Shown: positions 25,318 to 39,687, numbered from the stretch's first letter. The stretch is 64,000 nt of DNA from Chiridota heheva (GCA_020152595.1 JAIGNY010000725.1:725001-789000); one strand, 5' to 3'. The notes: a model not told the origin generated them from the letters alone. Numbers and translations: made by a program.

Positions 25318-26461
25318 AGTATTTCTCTGACCAAGGGGTGATCTCCACTGCCCAAGGCTTCATGTTACAAGAGGAAATGAAGCCTTTCATTGCATAGGGG
25401 AAAGAGTCCAGGGGAAAGAAATGCGCTTCAAAGTTAGTAGTTATTCTTCTGATTTTTTCTGATTCTTCAAAACCTGCTTTTTAACTATAATGGATGTTTT
25501 CGTCATAAAACGTTTTTTGTTATTTTTTCAACTTTCATATAATCTCCAGGCACATGCGTACTCAATTGTCTCTCATCATGTTATGACTCAAACAGTCAAA
25601 TGATGTCATATAAATTGCCAAACTTGCCCTTTTCGCATAAAGGCTTCCTGGTACTAGCCTTATTGCATAGGGCCATATACCAGTATACAAATATATGACA
25701 TTATCCTGAACAACAGACCAATTAAAAATGGACTTCATTTAATTTTTGAACATTTGTCATCATAATTTTTTTTGTTTGTATCTTCAACAATTTTGTTATT
25801 AGGCCTATATTACAATTAAAAATGTTTAATAAAAAATATTAGAAATGTATCAATTGTATTGGTTGGTTATTCACTTCTTTCTTGTTTATATAAAACGTAC
25901 TAGAAACGTCGGAAAGACGTCAGAAGTTAACAACTCTGAACCGACGCTGCATTCCAACGTCGAGATAACTGTTTACCCGACGTCTATATGGTTGGCCGAA
26001 AGGGCTGTAACGTATTGCTTCAACGCTTTATCGAAATTTCTATAACGCGTTGCTGAAACTTCGATATCGTTGTCGAAGTTTAGGTAATGCGTTATAGAGA
26101 TTTCGACAGTATGTTCAATACCTTCAAATATATTTCTCCAGATACTTCCACTCCCACTGGGTAATAAAAAATATTTGTTATGAAATATTTATTGCCCAAA
26201 TAAACAAATAGACCTACCTATGTATATTCAATACCTTCCCATATATTTCCCCCAGATACTTTCACTCCCATTGGGGAATAAAAAATGTTTGTTATGAAAT
26301 ATTTATAATACTTTTTGTTATTGCCATCTGCCTATGGAAGACAATTTTTATGGTTTCAACCTTGCTAAAACAATTAAAGTGACTGCAATGTAAGTTCTTA
26401 TCGTAGGAAAATAATAGGGTATTAATTTTCTTTTCGGTCCAAAGACACGTAACCATTTCTA
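25318..26461. other. No gene; short duplications
   Basis: An ~80-bp segment at about 26113-26193 (TTCAATACCTTC...TATTTAT) recurs at 26227-26308 in direct orientation. An inverted pair around TCGAAATTTCTATAACGCGTT (26031) and its near complement (26085-26108) could form a hairpin. No coding sequence is recognisable. Confidence 0.55.
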
Positions 26462-27125
26462 TACTAGTTAAAGTTTGACTGGTTAAAGTGTTCAAGCATG
26501 TCCATCTTATGTAAACGAGGACTTCAAAAGAAACCAAATGGTGAAGAAGGCGTTCAAAAAACTTATCACATTAAGATATAAAACGGATATCAAACATTCA
26601 AGTTTAAACTCTGTCTTCTGGTTTTATCTGTGTGGAAATGACTGGTGTAGTAAGTCTACAATAGGAAGTTAACGTCTTCATCCTCACATTCTTAACAACT
26701 TTTAATAAATTCAATGTTTTCACTATTTGAATTATTTACCTCGAACCTTCTTCGGGTGGTATATTATAAATACCTTTCCTAGATTCAGTTTTACTAAACA
26801 AAATTGACACATATCCCATGGTTTTTAAGCCAAAAAATTGCAGGACAAAGTGTGAAAGAATACATAAAGACTTTCAGCAATCCGAGGCTGTGACGTCACG
26901 ACTAGTCTGATTTTATTCGTTTCTACACAAATGATACCAAACTTCAAACTCAGATATATCCTTGAAGGAATAAGATCTTTAAATACTTTCTTCACTAATA
27001 TGTTTAAAGTCCTCTTTCATATAAGATCCCATGAGCCATTAAAACCCGAGCAGATCAGTTTTAAAATTTGAAAAAAAGCACCTTTATTTTTTGAGAAGTA
27101 ACTAATCAAAGTTTGACCAGTTTTC
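26462..27125. mobile_element. Palindromic MITE, copy 1
   Basis: The left arm contains CATGTCCATCTTATGTAAAC, GAGGACTTCAAAAG and ATGGTGAAGAAGGCGTTC. The right arm near 27000-27040 contains the complement of a similar block (AAAGTCCTCTTTCATATAAG). Shared internal blocks with a second copy at 63150-63740, including GGTGTAGTAAGTCTACAAT, define a family. No ORF. Confidence 0.65.
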
Positions 27126-27923
27126 AATTCATCATGCTAAATTTATTATGACAGGCAGCGATGTCGGAATCACGGGGAGGGGCCACTGGCAGGAGATGGC
27201 CTTTTCGAAAGTTGGGGCGGACGTGGGCAGGAGGTTCCCTTTTAAAAGTTGGGGGCGGACTCACAAAATCACGCTAAGATACAAACAAATCACCATACAA
27301 AAGTATATATTTGGAAAAAAGTGTAGCCTATGATAAAACCATATGTGTAGGACCCCAGGCCAGGGGCACAATCCCCCAATTTTTCGACAGCTAATGTGCC
27401 CCCCTTTTGAAAAGGAAAGTGTCCCCAATAACTGTACCTGCCCCCTCCCTCTTTTTTCCGTTCTTTACCACAAGTTCCTTCTGATCCGTGATGACATGGT
27501 CAGAGCGGTCAGCTAAAAATTAAAAGTGTTTCCTAATCTTAGTCACTGAAAATAATAAGAATGATTTACAAAAGAAAATATCACACTTGCCCTGTAATAC
27601 ATCACAAATTTGCCTAGAAATTTGCATATTGAAGCAAATCGCTGAAAACGATTGTGATGAAGTATTTTCTTACTTTCATGGTCTGCAATAGATTATAAAG
27701 TAATTTAGATAATGTTGCCTCATTCTCCATGCATGTGCAAATATCTTTCAAACTTTCTTTAGTTGTTAGGAAAGGAAGATGCATGCAGTTACCTAACAAT
27801 AATTTGCTTTGTTCATCAGTTGACATACATGTTATTGTTAATTCTAAACATAGAAATATTAATTTGATCAAATATAAAAACACTTATGTGTTTCTTCCAG
27901 CACCACATTTTATTTTCAGCCGT
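27126..27923. other. No gene; fragments of G-rich transposon ends
   Basis: G/C-rich strings near 27170-27260 and 27350-27440 resemble the interiors of hAT-type MITEs in this window, but I could not define ends. No recognisable coding sequence. Confidence 0.4.
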
Positions 27924-27931
27924 ATTGACCA

Positions 27932-28362
27932 AAGTGGCGTAGGAAGGTTCACGTCTCTGGGAGGTGGGAGGAGGGGGCAAAACCAAATTTCCTGTGACAA
28001 GGGCAAACATTTCACTGGTAAATTATTAAGTTTCCATGAAAAGATGCTGCTATCCAAAATTCACTTTGACCAGTCAACTGTTCAATTTTAGAGAAATTTC
28101 TTTCATTTTCAAAAAATTTCCTTTTTCTGGGAATTTTTCTTCAATTTCGGGAGTTGTTTGCCAGTTTTCGGGAAATCTTGGCCAGTTTTTGAGAAAATTT
28201 GGTCAGTTTTCGGATCATTTTGGCCTGTTTTGCGGAAATTTTAGCCAGTTTTCCTTAACTAAAATGTTAGCCAGTATGGCCAGATCGGGAAAGGGATGGC
28301 TCGACCGGGAAAGTAAACTCCGTCAGGGGAGTTTTTTCCAGCCCCCGCTTCCTACGCCACTG
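27932..28362. mobile_element. hAT-type MITE 2
   Basis: Left end AAGTGGCGTAGGAAGG and complemented right end CAGTGGCGTAGGAAGCGGGGG. 8-bp flanks ATTGACCA (27924-27931) and ATTGACTG (28363-28370) match at 6 of 8. It has the same interior style as MITE 1: repeats of TTTTCGGGAAATTTTGGCCAG type at 28090-28260. Confidence 0.85.
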
Positions 28363-28370
28363 ATTGACTG

Positions 28371-30632
<2,262 letters not shown>

Positions 30633-31655
30633 ATAACTGCATAAAGAATACAAGTCTGTAGTGCAGACCTGTATGAATAGCTGAGAAAATAGTTCTTATT
30701 TTAACGAGAAAGAGCTTTACATTTGAACAAGGTATTCTTTAGAAGATTTTTAATTTTTGTAATTCTATGACATAAGGATTATGTCGTCAATTTCTGCCAC
30801 TGAAAATCACTATGGAGATTTAAAGTCTCTTGATTGTGTTAAACTTATTTCCATTCAGCCAAAGCGGGTGAAGGATCGAAAGAAAATAAGTAAACATAAA
30901 GAAACTCCTAGGTTTTCCTTTTATAATATCGCAAAAATGTGCATGATTTATTATAATAAGGCTTTAGCATCCAAACTGCTGTAAAATGGTGAATTTTTAA
31001 CCCATTTTGTTGATATTATGGTTACACATACGATTACCTGAAAATTGACCAAAACAATCAAGGAAATCGAAAAAAATGCCAGAAAATGATAGAAATTTCT
31101 AAAAATCGAAGAAGTCGCCCGAAAAAATGGAAGGAAATAGCCCGAGAATTGACAAACATTTTATTTTCCATATAATTGCCCGAGAAAAAAGAAAATTACC
31201 CGAAAATTGAAGAAAATTTAATATTAAAGTTTAAAAGCTCGTACAATGCACTATAGAATTTTGTGCATGGAAAGTGGCGGGGCATAGCCTTTTTTTGTAC
31301 ATACTAACTGGGAGGCAAATTCCCCCACTCCACTTTTGCCCCAGAAAAATATTCTGATGAATGGAATATATTAAGGTAACACTGAATAAATTAAGATTGT
31401 CAACTCAATAGCCAACATTTAGTAACAGATTCAGGAAATCTTCTTCAATTTTCGGAAAATTTCAATTTTTTCGGGAAATTTTCTTCACTTAGCGGCTCAG
31501 AGAAAATTTCCATAAAATTTCTTCAATTTTCCTTCATTTTAGTTAAATTCTCGGGAAATTTCCTTTATTTTCTGGGATTTTTTCTTCTTTCAATTTTCGA
31601 TTTTGCTGTTGGTTCCCGATGCGATAGTATCAGGAACCTATGCGGTCATGATGGC
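30633..31655. repeat. Degenerate CGAAAATT / TTTTCGGGAAATT repeats
   Basis: Stretches at about 31030-31220 and 31430-31600 are made of diverged short units of the same kind as the interiors of MITE 1 and MITE 2, in both orientations. No coding sequence is recognisable. A 67-codon frame at 30781-30984 has no known domain. Confidence 0.6.
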
Positions 31656-32040
31656 GTGTGTGTGTACGCTACGTACACGTACGTACATGTATGTATGTAT
31701 GTATGTATGTATGTATGTATGCGTGTATGTATGCATGTATGTATGTATGTATGTATGTATGTATGCGTGTATGCATGTATGTATGTATGTATGTATGTAT
31801 GTATGTGTGTATGTGTGCGTGTATGTATGTATGTATGTATGTATGTATGTATGCGTGTATGCATGTATGTATGTATGTATGTATGCGTGTATGTGTGTAT
31901 GTATGCGTGTATGTATGTATGTATGTATGTATGTATGTATGTGTATATGTGTGTGTATGTCGGTGTGTGTATGCGTGTGTTTGTGTATGTATGTATGTAT
32001 GTATGTATGCATGCATGCATGCATGTATGTATGTATGTGT
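31656..32040. repeat. (TATG)n microsatellite with GTG variants
   Basis: Tetranucleotide repeat of TATG/TGTA with GCGTG and CATG variants. Open frames over 200 codons on both strands are artefacts of a stop-free repeat. Confidence 0.97.
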
Positions 32041-32275
32041 GTGTGCCTGTGTGCACCTGTATGCCTGTGTGTGCCTGTGTGTGCCTGTGTGCGCCTGTGT
32101 GCGCATGTGTGCCTGTGTGCGAATGTGTGCACCTGTGCGACTGTGTGTATGTGGGCGCCTGTGTGCCTGTGTGCCTGTGTGCGCCTGTGTGCATGTGTGT
32201 GCATGTGTGTCTGTGTGCGCCTGTGTTCCTGCGTGCCTGTGTGCGCCTGTGTGCGCCTGTGTGTGTATGTGACGG
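32036..32275. repeat. GTGTGCCT / GTGTGCGCCT minisatellite
   Basis: Tandem units of 8-10 bp, most often GTGTGCCT, GTGTGCGCCT and GTGTGCAT, continuing directly from the TATG tract. Confidence 0.95.
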
Positions 32276-33085
32276 TCAGCTCGTAAACGCGATATCTCAA
32301 GAACGGTACACTGGATTCAAGTCATATGTGGTACACAGATAGCACATGTCTGAAGATGTGCTCTATTGATTTTGATGCCCTGCATATTAATGAGTAGGTT
32401 ATATATGTATATAATGTCCGTTCTATTTCATGTGTAGTTTAATTACTATGTTAGCTGGTACGCACATGTTCATTGAATATTATTAATATGCATAGTGGCC
32501 GGGGCTAAATATGATTCTGCTGAAAAGAGCTTGTAAACACGGTATCTCAAGAACGGTCAACTAGATTAATGTCATATGTAGTACATAGATAGCCCGTGGT
32601 TTGTAGATATACCCTATTGTTTTAGATGATGATGTCATGCATATTAATGAGTAATCGGGGCTTAAAGTGAAAATCTGGAAATGTTAATTTTTAACAACCA
32701 CATGTCTGTTTTGTTTCATGTTTGGCCTAATTATGATGTTAGCTTGTGTGTACATGTTCATGATATAAAAACATTGAATTTCATTAATGTACATAGTTGG
32801 CGGGGCTTAATATGATTTTGCTGTAAATAGCTAATGTAAAAACAGTATTTCAAGAACAGTAAACCGGAGTAAGGTATTAGGCTATACGGTACACAGATAG
32901 CCCATGATATGCAGATATGATCTCATGTTTGTGGCGGTGATTTTTATGCGTATTGATTGATAAGTGGGCGGGGCTTAAAGTGAAAATTTGGAAAAAGTAA
33001 TAAATGAACTACTTACTGTATGTCCGTTTTGCATTATATTGGGCATGATAATTTTGTTTATTATTCTGTACATGCTTATGTTATC
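32276..33085 (+). repeat. ~300-bp long tandem repeat, group 1
   Basis: Three units share TATCTCAAGAACGGT (32291, 32541, and diverged at about 32844), then TCATATGTGGTACACAGATAGC, a CATGCATATTAATGAGTA block and GGCGGGGCTTAA. Spacing is about 250-300 bp. A related group is at 54950-55700, and an inverted unit is near 33520-33700. No protein is encoded. Confidence 0.85.
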
Positions 33086-33300
33086 AACAGGTGTTGAAAA
33101 TATGAAGAATTATGAAGAGATTTTCCCCAAATGAAGGAAAGTTCCCCAAAATGAAGGACATTTTCCCAAATGAAGGAAAATTGAAGAAACTTCCCCTAAA
33201 ATTAAGAAATTTCACAAAAATAAACAGATTTCGCCAAAATAGAAGAGGCAAATTTCTCGAAAAAAGGAAGGAAATTGAACTAGAACAAAAGGTTTTGTAA
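33086..33300. repeat. Degenerate CCCCAAATGAAGGAA repeats
   Basis: Short diverged units reading CCAAATGAAGGAAA, the complement of the TTTCCTTCATTTTGGG style seen elsewhere. The open frames on both strands are repeat artefacts. Confidence 0.7.
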
Positions 33301-33519
33301 TTCCAATGCTTTTTCATAAGCTGATTGATTTGCAAAATTTGTATTAACTTTTATGTTATTGCATATCATAAAATATTTGTTCCATATTTATTCATAAGCT
33401 ATATCTACCATGGAAATCAATAAAAATGTTGACAACATTAGCATTTGCACAATAATGAACAACAACATCAAAGCAAGTATGATGCAAAAACGATTGCTCA
33501 TTTATCCTATCTCAAGAAT

Positions 33520-33700
33520 TTGTCAGCAAGCCACACCTACTCATTAGCATTTATGACATCACTACCACAACATTAGAACATACGTACAGACCATGACATC
33601 TGTGTAACACATATAGCATAAATCTGAAATATTGTTGATGGTGTTTACATTATTTAGTACTCTTAGGTTAAGCCACGCCCACCATGCATGATATTGCAAT
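33520..33700 (-). repeat. Inverted unit of the ~300-bp repeat
   Basis: On the minus strand it reads like the group-1 units: GTAGTGATGTCATAAATGC, ATGAGTAGG and GGGCGTGGC blocks are recognisable. Confidence 0.6.
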
Positions 33701-34618
33701 TGTTTTTCGATTTTCGGTCAGTGTCAATTTTCTTCAATTTGCGGGAAATTTTCTTCACTTTGGAGAAATTTTCTTCAATTTGAGGTAAAGTTTTTTCCAT
33801 TTTAGGGACATTTCCTTCAACAGTTCAATGTGTGGGATATTTCTTCTTCAATTTACGAAAAATTGTCGGTAAATTTCTTTCATTGTTCGAGAAATGTCTT
33901 TCAATTTTGGGCGATTTCCTTAATTCTCGTGCAGTTTTCTTGATTTTTTGGACAATTTCCTTTAATTGGGTGAAATGTTTTTTAGATTTTTTAGTAAATT
34001 TTCTTCATCTTCAATTTTTGGTAAACTTCCTTCAATGTTTAAAAAATTTCTTTCATTTTTGGGCAATTTTCCTTCAATTTTTGGTGAATTTTCTTCAATT
34101 TTTCTTCGATTAATGGTCATGTTTCTTCAATTTCTTTCAATTTGGAGCTATTTGTCTTCAATTTTAGATATGTTTTCTTTAATTTCTGGGAAATGTCTTT
34201 CAATGTTTGGGATATCTTTTTTAATTTTGGGGAAATTTCTTTCATTCTTGTGCCATCCTCTTCAATTTTCGGAGAATTTCCTTTATTTTTGGCGCAATAT
34301 TTCTTCAATTTTTAGTAAATTTTTATCCTATAATTGTTGCCAAATTTTAATAAAATTTCCAATAGTTTTACCAAAATTTTCATCAATTCTTTGTTTTGTC
34401 AATAACTTCCTAATTAAATTTTTTCTAGAAAAAAACCTTTCAGGGATGACCTCTCCCTACTTCCCGCTTATAGGACCATGCACCCTCATCCCAATATGCT
34501 CAGTCCATTTAATCGTGTCATAAGTGCTCACATTACACGTTATCATATCATCCCTGGTTTGGTTTGGCTTCCCCCCCGTCCCCTTCCCCTTCCCCCGACA
34601 TTTTATCCTGGCTACGTC
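33700..34618. mobile_element. Large array of TTTTCGGGAAATT-type repeats with a hAT-like end
   Basis: About 730 bp (33710-34440) of diverged units such as TTCTTCAATTTTTGGTAAA. The right part has a G/C-rich run and CCTGGCTACGTCCCTGGC near 34602-34620; its complement, GCCAGGGACGTAGCCAGG, looks like a hAT-type end. The left end is not certain, so this may be one very long MITE or an array beside a transposon end. Confidence 0.5.
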
Positions 34619-35756
34619 CCTGGCAAAACTTACTATTTGGATCCGGCAGTCCGCCGGGTCATTGCCATGACAGAAACTGACATGCCCTCTTCCATCGTTT
34701 TGGTAAAGTTTACAAAGTGCCGCCATGTCATTCAATATTGGCAGATTGAAGAAAGACCACAAACATTAAGCAAAATACCCCAAATTTCACTCGTGGAGCG
34801 CCTTTAATTTGGGATCTGGAAAAACATAAAATGGGGACACTTTCCACCTCTTCACTGACGCTGTGAAGACTAGGTGTGAATTTGGGCAAAGTTATTTAAT
34901 TTGTACTGATATAATGAGTTTCATTTATTGTCACCAAGAAAATGATGGCCTCCTGAATAATTCCAAGGGCCCCTTATTTGCTTTTCACATTATTTTAGAC
35001 ATGAAATATATTCTGATTCATGCCTAATAAAATTGGCTAATCTAATCATGATCTATAAATTTCAATCCTTTCGACTTCAAGATTTAATATGATCTATAAT
35101 TTTACCAATTTTTGTAGATCTTAATATCAGCTTATATACAAATGTATTATTTTACCAAATTTTCGACCAAAATACCTTGCATTTTTGAAGTTTTAAATTA
35201 CGACAGTTGGAAAATGCCCCTCAGATCCTGTGCCCTTGGACTCAAACATCATCCGCCGTCCCTGCATCTCTGTCCGATTAAGAGTTGTGCTCGGATCACT
35301 TGCTACCTCGTACAACCGTAAAAAGAACAGAATAACCATGGTGTTTTCAAAAGCATTTTCAGAAGTACTTTGTCTTTTTGCGATCTGTGACAAAAATATA
35401 AATGTATAATCCATACCTCTCCAGTACCATGTTGGTGCCCGACGAAACATTCTATGGGTCACACCCTACCCCCTTAAGTTACGCCGGCTCACGCGTGTTC
35501 ACATCTAATTTTCATCAAATTCATTACCTGATTACTGTTATCTAATTTGTGTTTTTTCGCATTTCAGAAAATCATCGTCAGAAAACAATGGCTTTATTAG
35601 GTGGAATGTGAGCAAAAGAAGAGCATGATTGATCGCCAAGCTGCTGTCAATCCATTTATCTGATTATCAGGAATGTCGGGTGACAATCACACATGGAGGT
35701 TGAAAATAATTTGCGATCATCCCAGAGTCAGCCAAATTGAAAACTATAAGAAACGC
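34619..35756. other. No gene recognised
   Basis: A minus-strand frame at 35193-35462 (89 codons) and a plus-strand frame at 34478-34807 have no domain I recognise. I searched this stretch on the minus strand for the missing 3' exons of the RAG1-like gene and did not see them. Confidence 0.45.
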
Positions 35757-36027
35757 CGACGACGACGAGTGAACACACAATTACAATAACGGGGTCGTCG
35801 CCTGCGTATTCGCTTATGATAGTAACAATGCTATCACGAAACGCTTAATACGACCCGGACGAGAACACAGGTACGACGTACGGACAGACATAACATCGAC
35901 AACCAAGTCAATGTCCACGGCCTTTGATAAGCAGTTGTGGTGCACTGGCGTGTCTACCCAACCCAGGCTTGAATCCAGGGCCTCGTGGTTCGTAGACATG
36001 TACGATTATCATACCACAAGCGAGGCG
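35757..36027 (-). mobile_element. SINE copy S4, at the 3' edge of the RAG1-like gene
   Basis: Full-length body with (GTC)n-like tail (complement of GACGACGACGAG) and a diverged tRNA-like head. No clean target duplication was found. It lies directly downstream of the last recognisable RAG1-like exon on the same strand, and homology to RAG1 does not resume beyond it. Confidence 0.88.
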
Positions 36028-36039
36028 GTTAAGTTGCCT

Positions 36040-36228
36040 TAAACATTATGAGAAACATGGTCACGGAAACACGAGATTAAGTCGTCTTTAAAAAGGCGGT
36101 TCCGTTCAGTTTAAGTGAAGCTTAGGCCAGCGTATTCGTTACTGTTCTTGCCGTGGATCTACCACGAGAAGACAAAGGTACCATTATTTCAGCTTTCGTG
36201 CAAGTGCACCACAAACAGGGGTGTCAAG
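36040..36228 (-). CDS. RAG1L: RAG1-like exon 6: CxxC block, truncated
   Basis: Acceptor TTTTCTAG at 36229. In phase with exon 5 it gives Ala, a TGA (36224-36226; a CGA-to-TGA CpG change would explain it), then HPCLWCTCTKAEIMV and SSRGRSTARTVTNTL. CLWC corresponds to the CTLC zinc ligands of RAG1. The frame ends in a TAA at 36122-36124 and the remaining ~80 bp up to the SINE is degenerate. Confidence 0.8.
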
Positions 36229-36333
36229 CTAGAAAACAAATCATTGGAATAAAGATTTCATTATAAACCATAAATTAACTCTTTGATGGTCAATGTATAA
36301 CTTAGAAAATCATTTAATTTTAAGTGAACTTAC

Positions 36334-36410
36334 CACTTGAACTCATTATTCCATAGATCCTTCCAAGGAACTCGTAGTCACCAAACGCAAAAACACAGAT
36401 AGTGTGATTC
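36334..36410 (-). CDS. RAG1L: RAG1-like exon 5: second catalytic aspartate
   Basis: A 77-bp exon between acceptor TTTCTTATAG (36411) and donor GTAAGT (36333). It joins in phase to exon 4 and reads NHTICVFAFGDYEFLGRIYG, IMSSSG. F.GDY.FL followed by YG...SG is the conserved block with the second DDE residue (RAG1 D708 region). Open throughout. Confidence 0.86.
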
Positions 36411-36826
36411 CTATAAGAAATCAATCAAATTTCATTTAGTTCAATGTGTTGCCTTGGACCGTAAAGTGAACGCATATTTTTTTTTCTTTCAAGAAAAATT
36501 GAATTCAACTCTATCTTACATGCAATTGGTACGACAGTCTTCATGTTATGAATACTTAGATATAAATTGCTAACTGAAGAAAGTATCAATGACATCAAAG
36601 CTATGGCAAAGTCAACTTTTCACAAAAAACACAATTTTGTTGTGTTAAAAGCCTCCAGCTCCTTCAAGACACCATGACAAAATGAATGTTCTTCACAATT
36701 TATTTGAAAAGAGGAGAAAAATAGATTAATAGCAGCTAAACTATTTGGATGCATTCTAGTTATCACTAATTTCCATCAATCTTTAATATAAGTACCCTGA
36801 TGAAAAATAAACACAACAAAGATTAC

Positions 36827-37069
36827 CTCCATGTTGCTTGTTGTAAAGCAGGAAGTTGTTCCTGTGGTCTGGATAAAGCAGTTTTCAGGTTGGCTGCTGT
36901 GTCCTTAGCTGGAAAGAGGGAAACTACAATTGTGTTCCGAGCGGCATTTGGTCTGCTCACATTGTCTATTTGGATCATTTGCTTGAAGGTATTTCCACCT
37001 TTATCACCCCTAAATTTGACCCAAATTTCATTTTTTGGGATGAAGTCATGCCAAGTGAGTAAGTTAAGT
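36827..37069 (-). CDS. RAG1L: RAG1-like exon 4: first catalytic aspartate
   Basis: Acceptor CTTTGGCAG at 37070; donor GTAATC at 36826. Fully open frame of about 80 codons: LNLLTWHDFIPKNEIW, VKFRGDKGGNTFKQMIQI, NVSRPNAARNTIVVSLFP, AKDTAANLKTALSRPQEQ and ATWR. GDKGG matches the GD.GG block of RAG1-like and Transib transposases, with the Asp as the first DDE residue. The following PNA..NT....F.A.DT..NL..AL pattern also fits the family. This is the best-preserved exon and the strongest evidence for the assignment. Confidence 0.88.
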
Positions 37070-37689
37070 CTGCCAAAGAAAAAATAATATATTGATACTT
37101 AAAGGGGATATAAAAGTCTGATACTATCATTATTTCATAATACAGAGGATACAAATATAGACCAGCTATACAATTCAGCAAATCAAAATCTTATTCGTAT
37201 CCCCAGTTGTTCATATTTGAAGTTAACTCATAGAGGCTGCCATTTTGTTCAAATCTGTATCAAAATCTTGTGCATGATGGTATCATTTCCCCAACAAAAA
37301 CACTCATTATAATGTATTTTTTTTTAAAGTTGCTATTGCAAAATTGCATTGACCCTCACAAAACAAAATTTTTATCAGCTTGAAAACTTGAGAAAAATTG
37401 TACAGATACAAAGCAGTCCAACATCCTTTTGGGCTGATGACATCATGTTTACAAATTGCAGCTCCCATGGTAGTAGCATTACAGTTTTTAATAATAACAA
37501 AACATGTTAGATTGATGTGGGAGATATGACACCTTTGTATGAAAATTTGTTATTTTTATTTCTATCATATGAAGTAAGGATCATGTCTTTGTGTCTCCTT
37601 TAATAATGGTAAATAATTATATTATTATTAAGATGCGCATAACATCATTTTAAGTCAATTTAAATTCTATTGCTGCAAATTGAATCGTG

Positions 37690-37903
37690 TTTGTTATCCG
37701 TTATTTCCGTCTTATTGATGCATGACTTTCTGAACAAGGGAGTTCACTCCGATGCTTGGTGTCCTTTTAACCTCCAATGCACCATCGGTGCCTTCAAACA
37801 GAAGGGGAACCCATTCAGCCCGCATGTTATCATCGATTATGCTGAGCTGCTTTACTGCATTAATCTTTTACTTTCGATGCGTATACCATATTTCTGTTAC
37901 CAT
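37690..37903 (-). CDS. RAG1L: RAG1-like exon 3: pre-core segment, broken
   Basis: Acceptor CTTTTTTTAAAG at 37904. Joined in phase to exon 2 it gives KW, an in-frame TAA (37897-37899) where a residue such as Leu would be expected, then QKYGIRIESKRLMQ. After a shift near 37855-37866 it reads AVKQLSIIDDNMRAEWVPLL and TPSIGVNSLVQKV. This is the order seen before the LTWHD block in RAG1-like proteins. No canonical donor was identified at its 3' end, so the end coordinate is approximate. Confidence 0.62.
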
Positions 37904-38067
37904 CTTTAAAAAAAGAAAAGATATTGGTTTAGATATGGATAGTAATCTTTGTCAAGCTGCAAACAGATAAGAAAAAAATCCCTTGTAATCAAGGCACTGG
38001 TTGACGTGGACAGGAAGGAATCATTGGTCACATTACAAGTAATGTTTCATTACAGGTGGGTACTTAC

Positions 38068-38338
38068 TTTCGTAATTCTCTACTCCGTTTCCAGGAACAA
38101 GCCATGTCTACTTTCAAATTCAGAAAGTCTCCCTTTGATATTGTCACTTTGCTGGCATGCAAAGCTTGCAGACCAGCATCCAGTTTCTCTTTCCTTACTT
38201 CATCTGCAAGTTGTGTGGCAGCTTCCTCTTTGCTGATACATTCTCGAACAGATGCAAGAGATGATGCTCTTCTCTTGTTGTTCTTGAAGCATCAGCAGAT
38301 GATACCCGTGCTTTCGTTACATGCAGAGTTCTGAGAGG
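38068..38338 (-). CDS. RAG1L: RAG1-like exon 2: linker region
   Basis: Acceptor TTTGACAG at 38339; donor GTAAGT at 38067. The join to exon 1 is phase 0 (..TGGQ|PLRTLHVTKARVSS). After a frame change at about 38270-38285 it reads KRRASSLASVRECISKEEAA, QLADEVRKEKLDAGLQAL and MACSWKRSRELRK. The ending resembles the WN..R.LR segment that I recall upstream of the core in invertebrate RAG1-like proteins. The 164-bp intron to exon 3 is short. Confidence 0.72.
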
Positions 38339-38339
38339 C

Positions 38340-39686
38340 TGTCAAAGGGGAAAATTTGTTTTCTTCATTTTAATTCTTTGATTGACTGACAGTCATTCAT
38401 TGACACATAATTTACTTCTCATAGAAACTAGTAACAATGAACAAGGAATTTGAGTCTGTTAATACTTCCCTGTAAATTCATGTAAATCTTTGATACTGGT
38501 CATATATACTGATATCATTTATAAAAGTTATGTCTTTTTATATCTCAAAATATTTGTGACGTTTGTTAACACCCAGATTTACATCTATCTGATTTTGTCA
38601 ATTACGCATGACATAATTCTTTTAGTTGTTTGTAAAATACAAGTTTTACCATAACATTTATGTATTTGATCGGTATCAATAGTTTAGTTCAGTTGAGTTT
38701 TTATAGAGCTTTCCTTGATTTAAATCTTTCAGAATGAATAGAGAAATGTGCCCTTTCATACATTGCAAATTTGCATATTAACACCTGTAACGAGATAATA
38801 TGTATCTTTATAATTAAATAAGAAAGTGACTTCTTGAAGTTAAAAAGTCACCAGAGATTATCTCGTCATTAAAATCGTTAATCAATTGTATCTTTAAATA
38901 TATTTTAGCAAGGCCGTTTGGATTTGACTAATCCCTTGAATGCCAGCGTGTTTGCCCGTGTAGCGTCGGGTACTGGGTTTGTTTACCAGTGGTGCTTATA
39001 AAAGCAACCCCTGGATTTGAAAGTTTCGGTCTACAGACCACGAGGCCCTGGATTCAAGCCTGGGTCGGGTAGACACGCCAGTGCACCACAACTGGTTATC
39101 AAAGGCCGTGGACATTGACTTGGTTGTCGATCTTATGTCTGCCCGTACGTCGTACCTGTGTTCTCGTCAGGGTCGTATTAAGCGTTTCGTGATAGCATTT
39201 GTACTATCATAACCGAATACGCAGGCGACGACCCCGTCATTGTAATTGTGTGTTCAACTCTCTCTCTCTGAAAGTTTCAGTTGTATCATAGTTGTTACTT
39301 AATGATACGTGATCTTTGAGCAGCTCTGTCTGAATTGCTTATCCACAACATTGGAATTAAATAATGTTAACCGTCTGGACATTCTCTTTGCCGTTTATTT
39401 TACTGTAGGGTGATCTCAGCGTGGACTTTCTCAGTTCCATTGTTTTGCATGACCCAATAAGACAAGACTAGACGTAAATCTCATAGTTTAACAGAACTCT
39501 ATTTGTGAATAAGGACAACTCATTTCTGAAGACCTTTATTACAACACCTAAAATTTGTTGATAAGCTGTGACGTTGTATATGATATTGCCTCCAATAGTG
39601 TCCAAAGACAATTTTCCTTTCCTTTTCAACATTTGAAAACTAAAAGAACAATATGCAATTACGGAATTTATCTGAAACATTACTAA
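38340..39686 (-). other. Large intron 1 of the RAG1-like gene
   Basis: About 1.35 kb between the exon 1 donor and the exon 2 acceptor. It holds SINE S5 on the opposite strand and no other recognisable element. Confidence 0.6.
39030..39268 (+). mobile_element. SINE copy S5, 5'-truncated
   Basis: Starts within the tRNA-like head at CTACAGACCACGAGG and ends in a short (CT)n tail. TGAAAGTTTC flanks it at 39018-39027 and 39269-39278. Lies in intron 1 of the RAG1-like gene, opposite strand. Confidence 0.9.
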
Positions 39687-39687
39687 C

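Noticed and set aside
31603-32342. Open frames over 200 codons rich in Cys/Tyr/Val or His/Thr
   Set aside because: Artefacts of the TATG and GTGTGCCT repeats, open on both strands at once.
35193-35462. 89-codon minus frame as a further RAG1-like exon
   Set aside because: A possible acceptor precedes it, but the peptide shows none of the expected C-terminal RAG1 motifs.
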